64,000 nt of DNA, taken from the NCBI RefSeq assembly GCF_003352465.1, contig NZ_CP031153.1, positions 1,726,465-1,790,464 of the forward strand. The letters run 5' to 3'. Below, piece after piece: positions 44,904 through 53,857 of the stretch. This DNA is from Kordia sp. SMS9. Its GTDB lineage: Bacteria; Bacteroidota; Bacteroidia; Flavobacteriales; Flavobacteriaceae. The first letter of the stretch is position 1, and each line of letters opens with the position of its first letter. The notes below the pieces were generated by a model, which worked only from the letters and a program-made list of their open reading frames with translations, was not told where the DNA came from and searched no databases. The position numbers and the translations under genes were made by a program.

Positions 44904-45689
44904 ATGGAACACCAAGAATTAAAAGTAGCACTCATACAAACCAATTTAGTTTGGGAACATCCTGAGGAAAACAGAGCACAATTAACTCAAAAAATCAACG
45001 CGATTACAGAAATCGTTGATCTTATAGTGCTGCCAGAAATGTTTACATCTGGTTTTACCATGAATCCAAAAGTGGTTGCCGAACCAATGAACGGAACCAC
45101 TGTGACTTGGTTGCAAGACTTAGCAAAAGGCAAAAATACTGCGATTACAGGAAGTTTGGTAATTTCAGAAAACGGAAACTATTACAATCGTTCTGTGTTT
45201 GTGTTGCCTTCGGGCGAAGTAGAAACCTACGACAAGAAGCACACGTTTACCTTAGCTGGCGAACATGAAATCTATACTGCGGGAACTGAAAAAAACAACA
45301 TTCAGTATAAAGGTTGGAAAATTTGTCCGCTGATTTGTTATGATTTGCGATTTCCAGTTTGGGCACGAAATGTAGACAATTATGACCTGTTGTTGTATGT
45401 TGCCAATTGGCCAAAACCACGTGTCAATGCATGGGATGCACTATTAAAAGCACGCGCCATTGAAAACATGAGTTACTGCATTGGTGTCAATCGTGTGGGA
45501 CTCGATGCAAACTCACATGAATATTGCGGACATTCAGCAGCGTATGACGTATTGGGCGAAAAATTGACCAACATCGCTCCAAATACGGAAGCAACTGAAA
45601 TTGTTACGTTGACCAAAGAACACATCACTGCGTATCGCAACAAACTAAAGTTTTTGGACGACAAAGACACGTTTACCTTGCATTCTTAA
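44904..45689 (+). CDS. Nitrilase-family omega-amidase
   Basis: A 261-residue hydrolase of the nitrilase superfamily. The Glu-Lys-Cys triad is visible: Glu in IVLPEMFTSGF, Lys in YDKKHTF and Cys in CPLICYDLRFPVW. The sequence matches the YafV/omega-amidase type, which hydrolyses 2-oxoglutaramate or 2-oxo-succinamate to the acid plus ammonia. The chosen start (MEHQELKV) is in-frame with a second ATG nine bases upstream at 44895. A methionine aminotransferase 6.2 kb upstream fits as a pathway partner. The next gene starts 56 bases on; it is a AAA ATPase without an obvious link. Confidence 0.9.
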   Translation: MEHQELKVALIQTNLVWEHPEENRAQLTQKINAITEIVDLIVLPEMFTSGFTMNPKVVAEPMNGTTVTWLQDLAKGKNTAITGSLVISENGNYYNRSVFVLPSGEVETYDKKHTFTLAGEHEIYTAGTEKNNIQYKGWKICPLICYDLRFPVWARNVDNYDLLLYVANWPKPRVNAWDALLKARAIENMSYCIGVNRVGLDANSHEYCGHSAAYDVLGEKLTNIAPNTEATEIVTLTKEHITAYRNKLKFLDDKDTFTLHS

Positions 45690-45745
45690 TCATTTAACTA
45701 TAACACAGCATTAAAAACAGTAACGCTTACTAATCTAACAATCTT

Positions 45746-46822
45746 ATGGCAGAATTAATTGATGTATTTGACTCGTATAGTGATTTTGAACGGATTCCCT
45801 ATTATGCATATAGTTTTGACAAGTTGCCTTCTAGCTTGCTGTTTAAAACGCCGCTAGAGGAAAGCAAAGCGAATATGGAGATTGCAATTGATATTGTAGA
45901 TTTTGAAAAGCAACACCTAGAAGTCATCTTTAAGCACTGGAATACAGAAGATGCGAAAGATGCTGATTTTTCGAAGGATTTTCCATTTCAATACCTGTTA
46001 AAAAGCAGTACAAAAGAATTGGTCGTTTGGATATCATTAGAACGTGACGAACTTACGGTTGATTTTCTGTATGACGATACTGATAAAGCATTGGAAACTT
46101 GGGTTGTGGAAATAAACCATAAATTAAGAACTACCTTCGGATTGAACCGTGCACCTTTATTTAAAGTATTATCGAGAGACAAAAATAGTTTCTATACAGA
46201 AGACGTACGCACCAAAGCGTTTGAATGCAATGTTGAAACGATGTATAATGATGATTTCATGCCTGTAAATACCATCATTGAAGAATCGCTTACGGTAGAA
46301 AAAGCAGGACTTATTTTATTGCACGGATTTCCAGGAACAGGAAAAACATCGTACATCAAAAGTCTCATCAGCAAACATCAAGAAAAGAGTTTTATATTTA
46401 TTCAGAATGAATTTGTGAACGAGTTGTTGCATCCTAGTTTTATTTCGTTTTTGCTAAAAAATCAAAATTCGGTCTTAATTATTGAAGATGCCGAGAAAGT
46501 ATTGACGAGCAGAGAACAGCAAAATGAAAGCTCGGTTGTTTCTACCATTTTGCAACTCACCGATGGATTGTTCAGTGACTATTTAAACATAAAAATCATT
46601 TGCACCTTCAACACGAGTTTAAACAAAGTAGACAGCGCGTTGCTCAGAAAAGGGCGTATGATTGCTTATTACGAATTCAAAGCATTGACACAAGACAAAG
46701 CCAACGCGTTATTAACTTCATTAAATCACGAACCTACAACGGAAGAAATGACCTTGGCAAATATTTTTAACTACAAAAACAAAAATTTCAGCCAGACTGA
46801 AAAAAGAAAGATTGGGTTTTAA
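45746..46822 (+). CDS. AAA family ATPase
   Basis: A 358-residue ATPase. The first ~175 residues are an acidic, beta-rich domain that I do not recognise. The AAA core contains Walker A in LLHGFPGTGKTSYIKSL, Walker B in SVLIIEDAEKVL, sensor-like FNTSLNKVDSALLRKGRM and a small C-terminal helical lid. The LLRKGRM segment carries the sensor 2 Arg region found in BCS1/protease-like AAA ATPases. It is in the same direction as the nitrilase gene (56 bases apart) and converges on the Ig-like lipoprotein gene. The substrate is unknown. A role in protein unfolding or remodelling is inferred from the fold. Confidence 0.82.
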   Translation: MAELIDVFDSYSDFERIPYYAYSFDKLPSSLLFKTPLEESKANMEIAIDIVDFEKQHLEVIFKHWNTEDAKDADFSKDFPFQYLLKSSTKELVVWISLERDELTVDFLYDDTDKALETWVVEINHKLRTTFGLNRAPLFKVLSRDKNSFYTEDVRTKAFECNVETMYNDDFMPVNTIIEESLTVEKAGLILLHGFPGTGKTSYIKSLISKHQEKSFIFIQNEFVNELLHPSFISFLLKNQNSVLIIEDAEKVLTSREQQNESSVVSTILQLTDGLFSDYLNIKIICTFNTSLNKVDSALLRKGRMIAYYEFKALTQDKANALLTSLNHEPTTEEMTLANIFNYKNKNFSQTEKRKIGF

Positions 46823-46827
46823 TTGTG

Positions 46828-48444
46828 TTATTTCAATTTCGAAAGCACTTCAATTACATCCCAATTAGCACGAATTTCTACTTTTTTAGGGAAATATTTT
46901 ATGACTTCAGGTTGTATCTTTTCTAAGTAATTTCCAGTGTCCCATTTGCCATTTTTATTCGTGTCATAAATTACACGGAAATACACAAATTGCGGATCGA
47001 TATACGGAAAATTATACGAAGGTTTTGGTTCCGTTATATATTGTTCTGCAATCAATTCTAACTTTTCATTTACAATTTGAATGATGATCGGATATGCTGT
47101 TCCTGGATAGGAGAGTTCAATATTTCCGTATTCTTTATTTGGTTTTGTGTTCAGAGAATATTTCAATGTATCATTCACTTCGCCATAAAAATCGGTGATT
47201 GTTTTGGGCAACATTTGTATGTTGTAACGCTGACTTTCTTTCTTTTCAAAAAACAGCTCCAAACTATTCTCTTTTTCATTGAGTTTTGCAGTAAATTCCA
47301 CAGCAATTGAATCCTTATTTTGAATAGAAATAGTGCTTTTATCAATAGCAACAATCGGTGTGTTGGATGAAACTTTAAAGTAGTCGTTTGGTGGAATAAT
47401 TCCGCGGTGATTTGTAGCCAACTTCATGGAATCTCGTTCCATATCTTTCAACTTCACCGTAAAATCTTGACGGTAATCTTCGCTAGAAACTGTAAACAAA
47501 AGCGAGTCCGTTTCAGGTTTTAAATTCTCAAACCAATAGCGCAAGGTATCTTTTTCAGGATGACGCGTAGTTTTGAAACGAAAATTATCAGGCACGTCAG
47601 AATTGATCGTAATTTTCATGCTATCTACCACGCCTTCATAGCCAAATGCAATCATATTTTTAGAAATTTGCGCAGGTCGCGTAGCGCGAAACTCAGGAAC
47701 TTCTTTAAACAAAGTGATGGTGTAAAACGAATCCGTTGGAATGGTTACTTCCTGTTCTACAAAGCCAATTTTGTCCGTAATCGGATTGAACTGATAATTA
47801 TTCGCAATATCTTTCAGTGCTACCATTTTATACGTTCCAGCACGTAAATTAGACAATTTAAATTCCGTCAAACTATCTAAAGTATTCGTAATATACGTGG
47901 GCGTTTTCTTGTAAATCGTAGAATCGTTGTAGGTAGAATCAATTTCATACAACATGACGGACACAAACTGTTCAGGCTTTCTATTTACGGCATCTTTAAT
48001 CGTTCCTGAAACTTCAAGCGAATCAATATACGGTCCTGTAGAAAACACATATTTAAAATAATCGTACGGATTGTCTTCGTTATTATCTACAATACTTTGT
48101 CCAAAATTAAACGAATACGTCGTATTTTCTTGAAGCGTATCCGTAATTTGAATATCAATATACTTACTCGCACTTCCTTGTGGATACACAATATAACCAC
48201 CATCTTTTATTGGCGGTGAAATAATCAATTGCTTCTGAATATCTTTTACCTTGATATATTCATCAAAATAAATACGAATTCGTTTCTCATCAAAATTAGT
48301 GCTGAATTCTGCAGGTTGCGCCTTCACCATTTTTGGTGGTGTTTTATCAGGTTCGCCGCCCGTAGGAATACCACGTTTTGCACAATTCACCAATGACAAA
48401 AAGATCAGTACGACTAAAGAAAAATAGATAACACGTTGTTTCAT
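46828..48444 (-). CDS. Ig-like domain lipoprotein conserved in Bacteroidota
   Basis: A 538-residue exported lipoprotein. MKQRVIYFSLVVLIFLSLVNC ends at the lipobox Cys, followed by AKRGIPTGGEPDKTPP, a hallmark start of a widespread Bacteroidota family with an Ig-like fold. The remainder is beta-rich with repeated strands (PFDEYIKVKDIQKQL-type segments) and no enzymatic motif. It ends with a compact globular part (YPGTAYPIIIQIVNEKL to IQPEVIKYFPKK). The gene is on the opposite strand to the AAA ATPase, 5 bases apart at the 3' ends. It is probably periplasmic or outer-membrane attached. The biological role is unknown. Confidence 0.85.
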   Translation of the reverse strand: MKQRVIYFSLVVLIFLSLVNCAKRGIPTGGEPDKTPPKMVKAQPAEFSTNFDEKRIRIYFDEYIKVKDIQKQLIISPPIKDGGYIVYPQGSASKYIDIQITDTLQENTTYSFNFGQSIVDNNEDNPYDYFKYVFSTGPYIDSLEVSGTIKDAVNRKPEQFVSVMLYEIDSTYNDSTIYKKTPTYITNTLDSLTEFKLSNLRAGTYKMVALKDIANNYQFNPITDKIGFVEQEVTIPTDSFYTITLFKEVPEFRATRPAQISKNMIAFGYEGVVDSMKITINSDVPDNFRFKTTRHPEKDTLRYWFENLKPETDSLLFTVSSEDYRQDFTVKLKDMERDSMKLATNHRGIIPPNDYFKVSSNTPIVAIDKSTISIQNKDSIAVEFTAKLNEKENSLELFFEKKESQRYNIQMLPKTITDFYGEVNDTLKYSLNTKPNKEYGNIELSYPGTAYPIIIQIVNEKLELIAEQYITEPKPSYNFPYIDPQFVYFRVIYDTNKNGKWDTGNYLEKIQPEVIKYFPKKVEIRANWDVIEVLSKLK

Positions 48445-48505
48445 GAACTCATATAAAAATAATGCGCTACAAATAAACTAATTATTTTTGGTACTGACGA
48501 AGGTT

Positions 48506-49195
48506 TTAACTCGCTATTGACATAGTTGCTACACTAATTGTAATATTTGGTGTTTTTTGAAGTGCCAACGCGCAAGCTTCCAAGGTAGCTCCTGTGGTAA
48601 TAATATCGTCTACCAATAAAATGTGCTTTCCTGCGAATCTTTTAGAATCGGTAATCTCAAAAGAATGCTGTGCGGTTAACCAACGGGCTGCACGTTTCTT
48701 AAAAGCTTGTGTCTTTATATTCTGCGTTTTGATAAGAATATCAGCTACATACTCAGCATGTAAATGCGTAGCAAGTTGTTGGCCAAACGTCGTTACTTGA
48801 TTGTATCCGCGTTTTCGCAATCGTTTTTTGTGCAATGGTACAGGAATGATGTAGTCAATAGTACTGTACGCAATCTCTTTTTTAAGTAGCTCACCCATCA
48901 TATTTCCTAGAAAAGTGCCAATTTCTTGTTGACCTCTATATTTTAATTGATGTATAAGCTGTTGTACCGTGCCATGCTTCTTGTAGTGGAGCAATGCCGT
49001 AGCATTTGCAATATGAACACGACCATAAAAAGTATGCAATACAGGATTTTCTTTCTGCGTATGAAAATCAGTAAGTGGCAAATTGTAAAGACATTTCGTA
49101 CAAACACACTTTTCTTGATGTCTCAATTTGTTGGAACATGCAAAGCAAGTTGCTGGAAAAAAGGAAGAAAGAATATTATTTAATATATTTGCCAC
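48506..49195 (-). CDS. ComF-family phosphoribosyltransferase
   Basis: A 229-residue protein of the ComF/GntX family. The N-terminal part carries Cys pairs (CFACSNKL and CVCTKC) that likely bind zinc. The C-terminal phosphoribosyltransferase domain contains the PRPP-binding loop HILLVDDIITTGATLEACA. ComF proteins support DNA uptake in competent bacteria, but in many Bacteroidota no competence system is proven, so the function is uncertain. It is 61 bases upstream of the Ig-like lipoprotein gene in the direction of transcription. The neighbouring plus-strand gene starts 50 bases from its start, so promoters are shared in a short divergent region. Confidence 0.93.
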   Translation of the reverse strand: MANILNNILSSFFPATCFACSNKLRHQEKCVCTKCLYNLPLTDFHTQKENPVLHTFYGRVHIANATALLHYKKHGTVQQLIHQLKYRGQQEIGTFLGNMMGELLKKEIAYSTIDYIIPVPLHKKRLRKRGYNQVTTFGQQLATHLHAEYVADILIKTQNIKTQAFKKRAARWLTAQHSFEITDSKRFAGKHILLVDDIITTGATLEACALALQKTPNITISVATMSIAS

Positions 49196-49245
49196 ACGTA
49201 AACGTTAAAATTTTAACAAAACTGATTTAAAAGTACTACTTTTTT

Positions 49246-49644
49246 ATGAGTGGAGCTACAAAAGACACAATTCAAAAAATATTGCTGGTTGCACTTTCCG
49301 CGATGACGGTGTCTATGGTGTGCATTTCTGTATTCAACTATCAGGATAACAAAAAGAAGAATCAATATTTAAACAATGAAAAATCTTTGGTGCAGGAAGA
49401 ATTGAAAGAAATTATTAAAAATTACGATCATCTTGCCAAAGAACACTCTAAAAATTTGGCGGAAGTGAACATGGAAAAGAAAAAAGCGGAAGAATTGCTT
49501 GATAATTTGAAACATACCGCACTAGATTATGAATCGATCCTAGAGTATCGCACAAAAATGTTGGAACTCCGAAAAGGAAATCTTCGCATGCAACGTAAAT
49601 TACACAGCGGAATGTCTTCAGGAACTATGAATACAAGTTTCTAG
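49246..49644 (+). CDS. Hypothetical membrane-anchored coiled-coil protein
   Basis: A 132-residue protein. It has one N-terminal transmembrane helix (ILLVALSAMTVSMVCISVFNY) followed by a long charged helix rich in Lys, Glu and Leu, probably a coiled coil over residues 40-115. No enzymatic motif or known domain is present. It is divergent to the ComF gene and followed by a methyltransferase gene 111 bases later. Its orientation suggests that the coiled coil faces the periplasm or the cytoplasm; the positively charged residues after the helix do not settle this. The function is unknown. Confidence 0.65.
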   Translation: MSGATKDTIQKILLVALSAMTVSMVCISVFNYQDNKKKNQYLNNEKSLVQEELKEIIKNYDHLAKEHSKNLAEVNMEKKKAEELLDNLKHTALDYESILEYRTKMLELRKGNLRMQRKLHSGMSSGTMNTSF

Positions 49645-49755
49645 CACAATCAACTTTAAACAAAAAGATTCACACAAAAAACACGCTACTTTCTGAATAT
49701 TTTCTTTACTTCGCGATATATTCAAAAAAACACTAAGTACTAAAAACTTCCTCGA

Positions 49756-50310
49756 TTGGATCGACTAAAATTTTTCAGAGAAGCCATACGCGATATCAAA
49801 ACCTCTGGAACTATTGTTCCAAGTTCTCGTTTTCTAACAAAACGAATGGTAAAGCATATCGATTTTGATACCGTAAAAGTCATTGTTGAATTTGGGCCTG
49901 GAAATGGAATCATTACGAAAGAAATTTTAAAAAGAATACAACCACACACCAAATTAATTGCTTTTGAAATCAACGATCGCTTCTTTGAATCGCTGGAAAA
50001 AATAAAGCATTCGCAATTAATTATTGAAAAAGTGTCTGCTGAAAACATTACAGAAGTACTCCAAAAACACGGTTTTAACAAAGTAGATTGTGTCATTTCT
50101 AGTTTGCCTTTTACAAACATTCCCGATGAAATTAGCGATCGTATTCTCAGCAATACGTACAAAGCAATGGAAGCTGATAGCCTGTTTGTACAATACCAAT
50201 ATAGTCTTACGTACTACAAAAAACTCAAAGAAGTTTTTAACGACAACGTCAAGTTATCGTTTGAAGCATTCAACATTCCGCCAGCTTTTGTATACATCGC
50301 GCAGAAATAG
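49756..50310 (+). CDS. Class I SAM-dependent methyltransferase
   Basis: A 184-residue methyltransferase. The AdoMet motif I is VIVEFGPGNGIITKEIL and motif II appears as IAFEINDRFFESL. CVISSLPFTNIP follows at the acceptor-site position, as in phospholipid N-methyltransferases (PmtA type) and rRNA adenine dimethyltransferases. Its start is TTG at 49756, since no in-frame ATG precedes motif I. The length and the N-terminal FFREAIRDIKTSGTIVPSS segment fit the phosphatidylethanolamine N-methyltransferase-like group. It is 36 bases upstream of glyS and in the same direction, but glyS has its own promoter. Confidence 0.82.
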   Translation: MDRLKFFREAIRDIKTSGTIVPSSRFLTKRMVKHIDFDTVKVIVEFGPGNGIITKEILKRIQPHTKLIAFEINDRFFESLEKIKHSQLIIEKVSAENITEVLQKHGFNKVDCVISSLPFTNIPDEISDRILSNTYKAMEADSLFVQYQYSLTYYKKLKEVFNDNVKLSFEAFNIPPAFVYIAQK

Positions 50311-50311
50311 C

Positions 50312-50342
50312 TTGTAGCTGATATACAAACGTTTTATATTTG
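50312..50342 (+). promoter_or_regulatory. glyS promoter (apparently leaderless)
   Basis: TTG at 50312-50314 and TATATTTG at 50335-50342 match the Bacteroidota elements with a 20-base gap. The glyS ATG starts at 50347, only 4 bases after the box, so transcription should begin at or just before the start codon. Confidence 0.6.
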
Positions 50343-50346
50343 CGCC

Positions 50347-51888
50347 ATGGCAAAACAAGACGATCAATTTAAGAAAGTAGTATCGCACGCAAAAGAGTAT
50401 GGATATATATTTCAATCGAGTGAAATATATGACGGATTGAGTGCTGTATACGATTATGCTCAAAACGGAGCAGAGTTAAAGAAAAATATACGCGACTATT
50501 GGTGGAAAGCAATGGTGCAAATGCATGAAAATATCGTAGGAATTGATGCTGCAATTCTCATGCATCCAACCACTTGGAAAGCTTCTGGCCACGTAGATGC
50601 GTTTAACGATCCTTTAATTGATAACAAAGATTCAAAAAAACGATATCGTGCGGATGTGTTGGTAGAAGATCACCGAGAAAAAATTGTTCAAAAAATAAAT
50701 AAAGACGTTACAAAAGCCCAAAAGCGTTTTGGTGATGCTTTTAATGAAGAAGAGTTTCGCTCAACCAATCCGAATGTATTGCGTCGTCAAAAACAAATTG
50801 ACGAAATTAGTGCAGAGTTGGCTCGCGTTCAGGAAGAAAGTGATTTGGAAGGTTTCAAGCAATTGATTGAAAACTTAGGAATTGCCGATCCTGTATCAGG
50901 TTCTAAAAATTGGACGGAAGTAAAACAGTTCAACTTAATGTTTGGTACGCAATTGGGCGCTTCCGCAGATAGTGCTACGAAAGTATATTTGCGACCAGAA
51001 ACGGCACAAGGTATTTTTGTAAACTTTCTCAACGTGCAAAAAACAGGGCGTATGAAGATTCCGTTCGGAATTGCACAAACAGGAAAAGCATTTCGTAACG
51101 AAATTGTAGCACGTCAATTTATATTCAGACAGCGCGAATTTGAACAAATGGAAATGCAATTCTTTGTAAAACCAGGTACCCAAAAAGAATGGTACGAGCA
51201 ATGGAAAGAAAATCGTATGAAGTGGCATTTGTCGTTAGGAATGGGCGAGGAGAACTACCGTTTTCACGATCATGATAAATTAGCACATTATGCAGATGCT
51301 GCGGCAGATATTGAATTTAATTTTCCATTCGGTTTCAAAGAATTGGAAGGAATTCATTCCCGTACGGATTTCGATTTAAAAGCGCACGAAGAATATTCAG
51401 GAAAAAAATTGCAATATTACGATAATGAAACTAAAGAAAGTTATGTGCCGTATGTGGTAGAAACCTCTATTGGATTGGATCGTATGTTTTTAGCAATTTT
51501 CTCAAACTCGTTGGTAGAAGAAACATTGCCAGACGGATCTACGCGTACGGTATTGCGTTTGCCAGCAGTATTAGCTCCGACAAAAGCAGCAGTTTTTCCA
51601 TTAGTTGCCAAAGACGGTTTGCCAGAAATTGCGCGTAAAATCATAGATGATTTAAAGTGGGATTTCAACGTAATTTATGAAGAAAAAGATACCGTTGGAC
51701 GTCGTTACCGCCGACAAGATGCCGCTGGAACACCATTTTGTATCACAGTCGATCACGATACGTTAGAAGACAACATGGTCACCATTCGTCACAGAGATAC
51801 CATGGAACAACAACGTGTAAAAATTGAAGACGTTCGCAATATCATCAATAAAGAAGTAGACATGCGTATGTGGTTGATGAATATGTAG
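50347..51888 (+). CDS. glyS: Glycine--tRNA ligase (homodimeric type)
   Basis: A 513-residue class II aminoacyl-tRNA synthetase that charges tRNA-Gly. The sequence has the class II motifs: motif 1 around the NPFPF-free YLRPETAQGIFVNF segment, motif 2 with FRNEIVARQFIFRQREFEQ and motif 3 with GLDRMFLAIF. The C-terminal anticodon-binding domain is also present (APTKAAVFPLVAKDG). This is the homodimeric (bacterial/eukaryotic-type) form, not the tetrameric glyQS, and the length is normal for Bacteroidota. Its ATG sits 4 bases after the predicted -7 element, so the mRNA may be leaderless. A good terminator follows. Confidence 0.97.
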   Translation: MAKQDDQFKKVVSHAKEYGYIFQSSEIYDGLSAVYDYAQNGAELKKNIRDYWWKAMVQMHENIVGIDAAILMHPTTWKASGHVDAFNDPLIDNKDSKKRYRADVLVEDHREKIVQKINKDVTKAQKRFGDAFNEEEFRSTNPNVLRRQKQIDEISAELARVQEESDLEGFKQLIENLGIADPVSGSKNWTEVKQFNLMFGTQLGASADSATKVYLRPETAQGIFVNFLNVQKTGRMKIPFGIAQTGKAFRNEIVARQFIFRQREFEQMEMQFFVKPGTQKEWYEQWKENRMKWHLSLGMGEENYRFHDHDKLAHYADAAADIEFNFPFGFKELEGIHSRTDFDLKAHEEYSGKKLQYYDNETKESYVPYVVETSIGLDRMFLAIFSNSLVEETLPDGSTRTVLRLPAVLAPTKAAVFPLVAKDGLPEIARKIIDDLKWDFNVIYEEKDTVGRRYRRQDAAGTPFCITVDHDTLEDNMVTIRHRDTMEQQRVKIEDVRNIINKEVDMRMWLMNM

Positions 51889-51908
51889 GTTCACATATAA
51901 ACAGCATA

Positions 51909-51952
51909 AAAAAAGCTATCTAAGAAAATAAACTTTCTAGGTAGCTTTTTTA
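51909..51952 (+). terminator. Terminator after glyS
   Basis: GCTATCTA and GAAA on the left pair with TTTC and TAGGTAGC on the right (one wobble and one bulge), with A-rich sequence before and a T-run after. Confidence 0.85.
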
Positions 51953-52272
51953 TTTTCTAAAAGCGGAATTCTATAAAATACTACCTTGGATCTAAGATTC
52001 ACGTGTACAATCATCCAATCCAATATTGCTATCACGATCAAAAATACTTCCAGGCTATCTTTAAGGGTATTACATTGTACAATAAGACATATTTAAAAAA
52101 GAAAGTATTTTAACATAGTTTTTACAAAAAATAAAATAATTATTGTAGTTATATACAAATATTAATTGTAATACTTTACGTTCATTCCGTAGTTATATTA
52201 CGGTGATTTTCAGAAAGATACTGTAATTAGTTTTATAATTTTGAATCATTAAAAACCAAAAAATAAAAAACT
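51953..52272. other. Intergenic region upstream of the crystallin-like lipoprotein gene
   Basis: A very AT-rich gap of 320 bases. TAATTTTG at 52236-52243 fits a -7 box 30 bases before the ATG at 52273; a paired TTG element is not convincing. No small gene was recognised. Confidence 0.45.
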
Positions 52273-53121
52273 ATGAAAAGAATTAAAATTATTTTCGGCA
52301 TCTTAGCTATGGTTGCCGTTATGATGACAAGCTGTCAAACAGATAGCGTAGAACAAACTCCTGCTGCGGAAGAAAGTAATAGTAGTAATGCAAAAAGAAG
52401 CGATATTACTAATGTAACGTACAATTACACTTATAATCGTCAGCGTTTTACCATAAATTATGCATTAGATGGTGAATCAGGTGAAGTACTAGACATGAAT
52501 GGTGATACAGATGTAGCTTCTTCTTTTTTCCAAGGCTCTGAAGGGCCAGAAGCTGTATTATTTACGAACTTGGAAGACTACAATGAAGATCAACCAGACG
52601 TATTTATTGATGATTCTGGTGATGTAGTAATTGAAGCAGAATTGTTTGACACCAATGCAGATATGGAAGCTGCACTTGAGGAAATGGCTGGGCAACCATT
52701 AGAAACAAATAATGCTACAACTGAAAGTGATAGAGGAAATACAGCAACTCTTGAACATGGTAACTGTACAACATTTAGTTTCCCTGGTGGCGGTAGATTC
52801 TTTTATTATAGAAACAGAAACTACAGTGGTCTTATGCCAGCGTTGACAAAAAATAATATTAGAATTTCTCTTGATCACCAGTTTCCGGCGGCTGACGATA
52901 ATGCTATGTCTTCATTAATTGTATTAAAACCTTTCAATGATTTTACATATACCATCATTTATGAGAATCCTTGTTTTACAGGAAGAAGATTAGTATTTGC
53001 TAGAGGAAGAGGGCCAAGTTTTGGAATACGTAACTTGAGAAGATATAGAATTTCTGGTTTCTTCTGGTGGAGAAGAACCTGGGACAACCGAGCTTCTTCT
53101 GTAATTGGAGCTTCTTTATAA
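52273..53121 (+). CDS. Lipoprotein with beta/gamma-crystallin or I36-like domain
   Basis: A 282-residue exported lipoprotein. MKRIKIIFGILAMVAVMMTSC ends at the lipobox Cys. An acidic linker and a low-complexity region come first. The C-terminal ~110 residues contain RFFYYRNRNYSG, then IYENPCFTGRRLVFARG and DNRASSVIG, an ordering that resembles the Greek-key motifs of beta/gamma-crystallins and peptidase inhibitor I36 proteins (F-x-x-x-x-Y-x-G and W/D-NRASSV). The arginine and aromatic content is high there. It could be a protease inhibitor or calcium-binding surface lipoprotein. The domain match is by eye only. It is monocistronic with promoter and terminator. Confidence 0.6.
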   Translation: MKRIKIIFGILAMVAVMMTSCQTDSVEQTPAAEESNSSNAKRSDITNVTYNYTYNRQRFTINYALDGESGEVLDMNGDTDVASSFFQGSEGPEAVLFTNLEDYNEDQPDVFIDDSGDVVIEAELFDTNADMEAALEEMAGQPLETNNATTESDRGNTATLEHGNCTTFSFPGGGRFFYYRNRNYSGLMPALTKNNIRISLDHQFPAADDNAMSSLIVLKPFNDFTYTIIYENPCFTGRRLVFARGRGPSFGIRNLRRYRISGFFWWRRTWDNRASSVIGASL

Positions 53122-53142
53122 TATATTAATTATGTGTTATAC

Positions 53143-53172
53143 AAAAGCCTATCGTGCATACGATAGGCTTTT
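53143..53172. terminator. Perfect hairpin terminator
   Basis: AAAAGCCTATCGT at 53143-53155 pairs perfectly with ACGATAGGCTTTT at 53160-53172 across a GCAT loop. It works in both directions, between two convergent genes. Confidence 0.9.
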
Positions 53173-53194
53173 ATTTATCTAAATTTTATTTTTT

Positions 53195-53764
53195 TTAAAA
53201 ACGATATCCCAAAGAAATTCCACCTCTAAAGGTAAATTCAGGTGAATCTTCGTCCAATCCAATGTTGCGACCACCACCAAGTGAAATTTCTAAAATAAAT
53301 CCTCTTCGGTTCACCCATTTTTGACCAATGGACAATCCGATGGCAGCGTCAAAATAATCTCTGTCCTCATCATCAAGATCAAAAATATTATCATAATCTT
53401 CTCCAGAAGCTACTTTCACAAACGCTTCTGCAAACAAGCCTTTAGCTCCGTAATCTTCTCTATTTAAAAAGTAAAATCTAAAGAAAGGTGTAAAAGCAAA
53501 TTTTTCATAATATCCATCGTCTGAGTCTCTAAAATTTAAAAAAAGTGACGCTCCGTACCCAAAGTCTGTGTCACTTACACGTTCATAACTCAAGTCAATC
53601 GCCGAAAAGAAAGCCGCATCAAAAACATCTAAACGGATTTCATGCTGGCGCTCACCTAAGCCATAACGATCTGTTGGCATCGTACTTTCAGTGTCTTGTG
53701 CGTGTGCTGCAAATCCTAAAAAAAGAAATAAAGTAAGTAATTTTGTAGTAAAGTTGTAATTCAT
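53195..53764 (-). CDS. Outer-membrane beta-barrel-like protein
   Basis: A 189-residue exported protein. The start at 53764 gives the signal peptide MNYNFTTKLLTLFLFLGFAAHAQ; the longer frame upstream would be non-signal-like. The mature part alternates polar and hydrophobic residues in strands (FGYGASLFLNFR, FAFTPFFRFYFL, IGLSIGQKWVN, FRGGISLGYRF) and ends in an aromatic residue, typical of a small outer-membrane barrel. A Gly-rich RGFILEISLGGGRNIG lies near the end. It converges on the crystallin-like lipoprotein gene, and a hairpin in its 5' untranslated region is possible (53776-53808). The function is unknown. Confidence 0.75.
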   Translation of the reverse strand: MNYNFTTKLLTLFLFLGFAAHAQDTESTMPTDRYGLGERQHEIRLDVFDAAFFSAIDLSYERVSDTDFGYGASLFLNFRDSDDGYYEKFAFTPFFRFYFLNREDYGAKGLFAEAFVKVASGEDYDNIFDLDDEDRDYFDAAIGLSIGQKWVNRRGFILEISLGGGRNIGLDEDSPEFTFRGGISLGYRF

Positions 53765-53857
53765 AATTAACGATTTTATTGTTGTATGTTGCTCTTGCAA
53801 CAACAATTATACCATTGATAGATGTGAAATTTAAAAAAAGGTTGCGTAGTATCTTGA

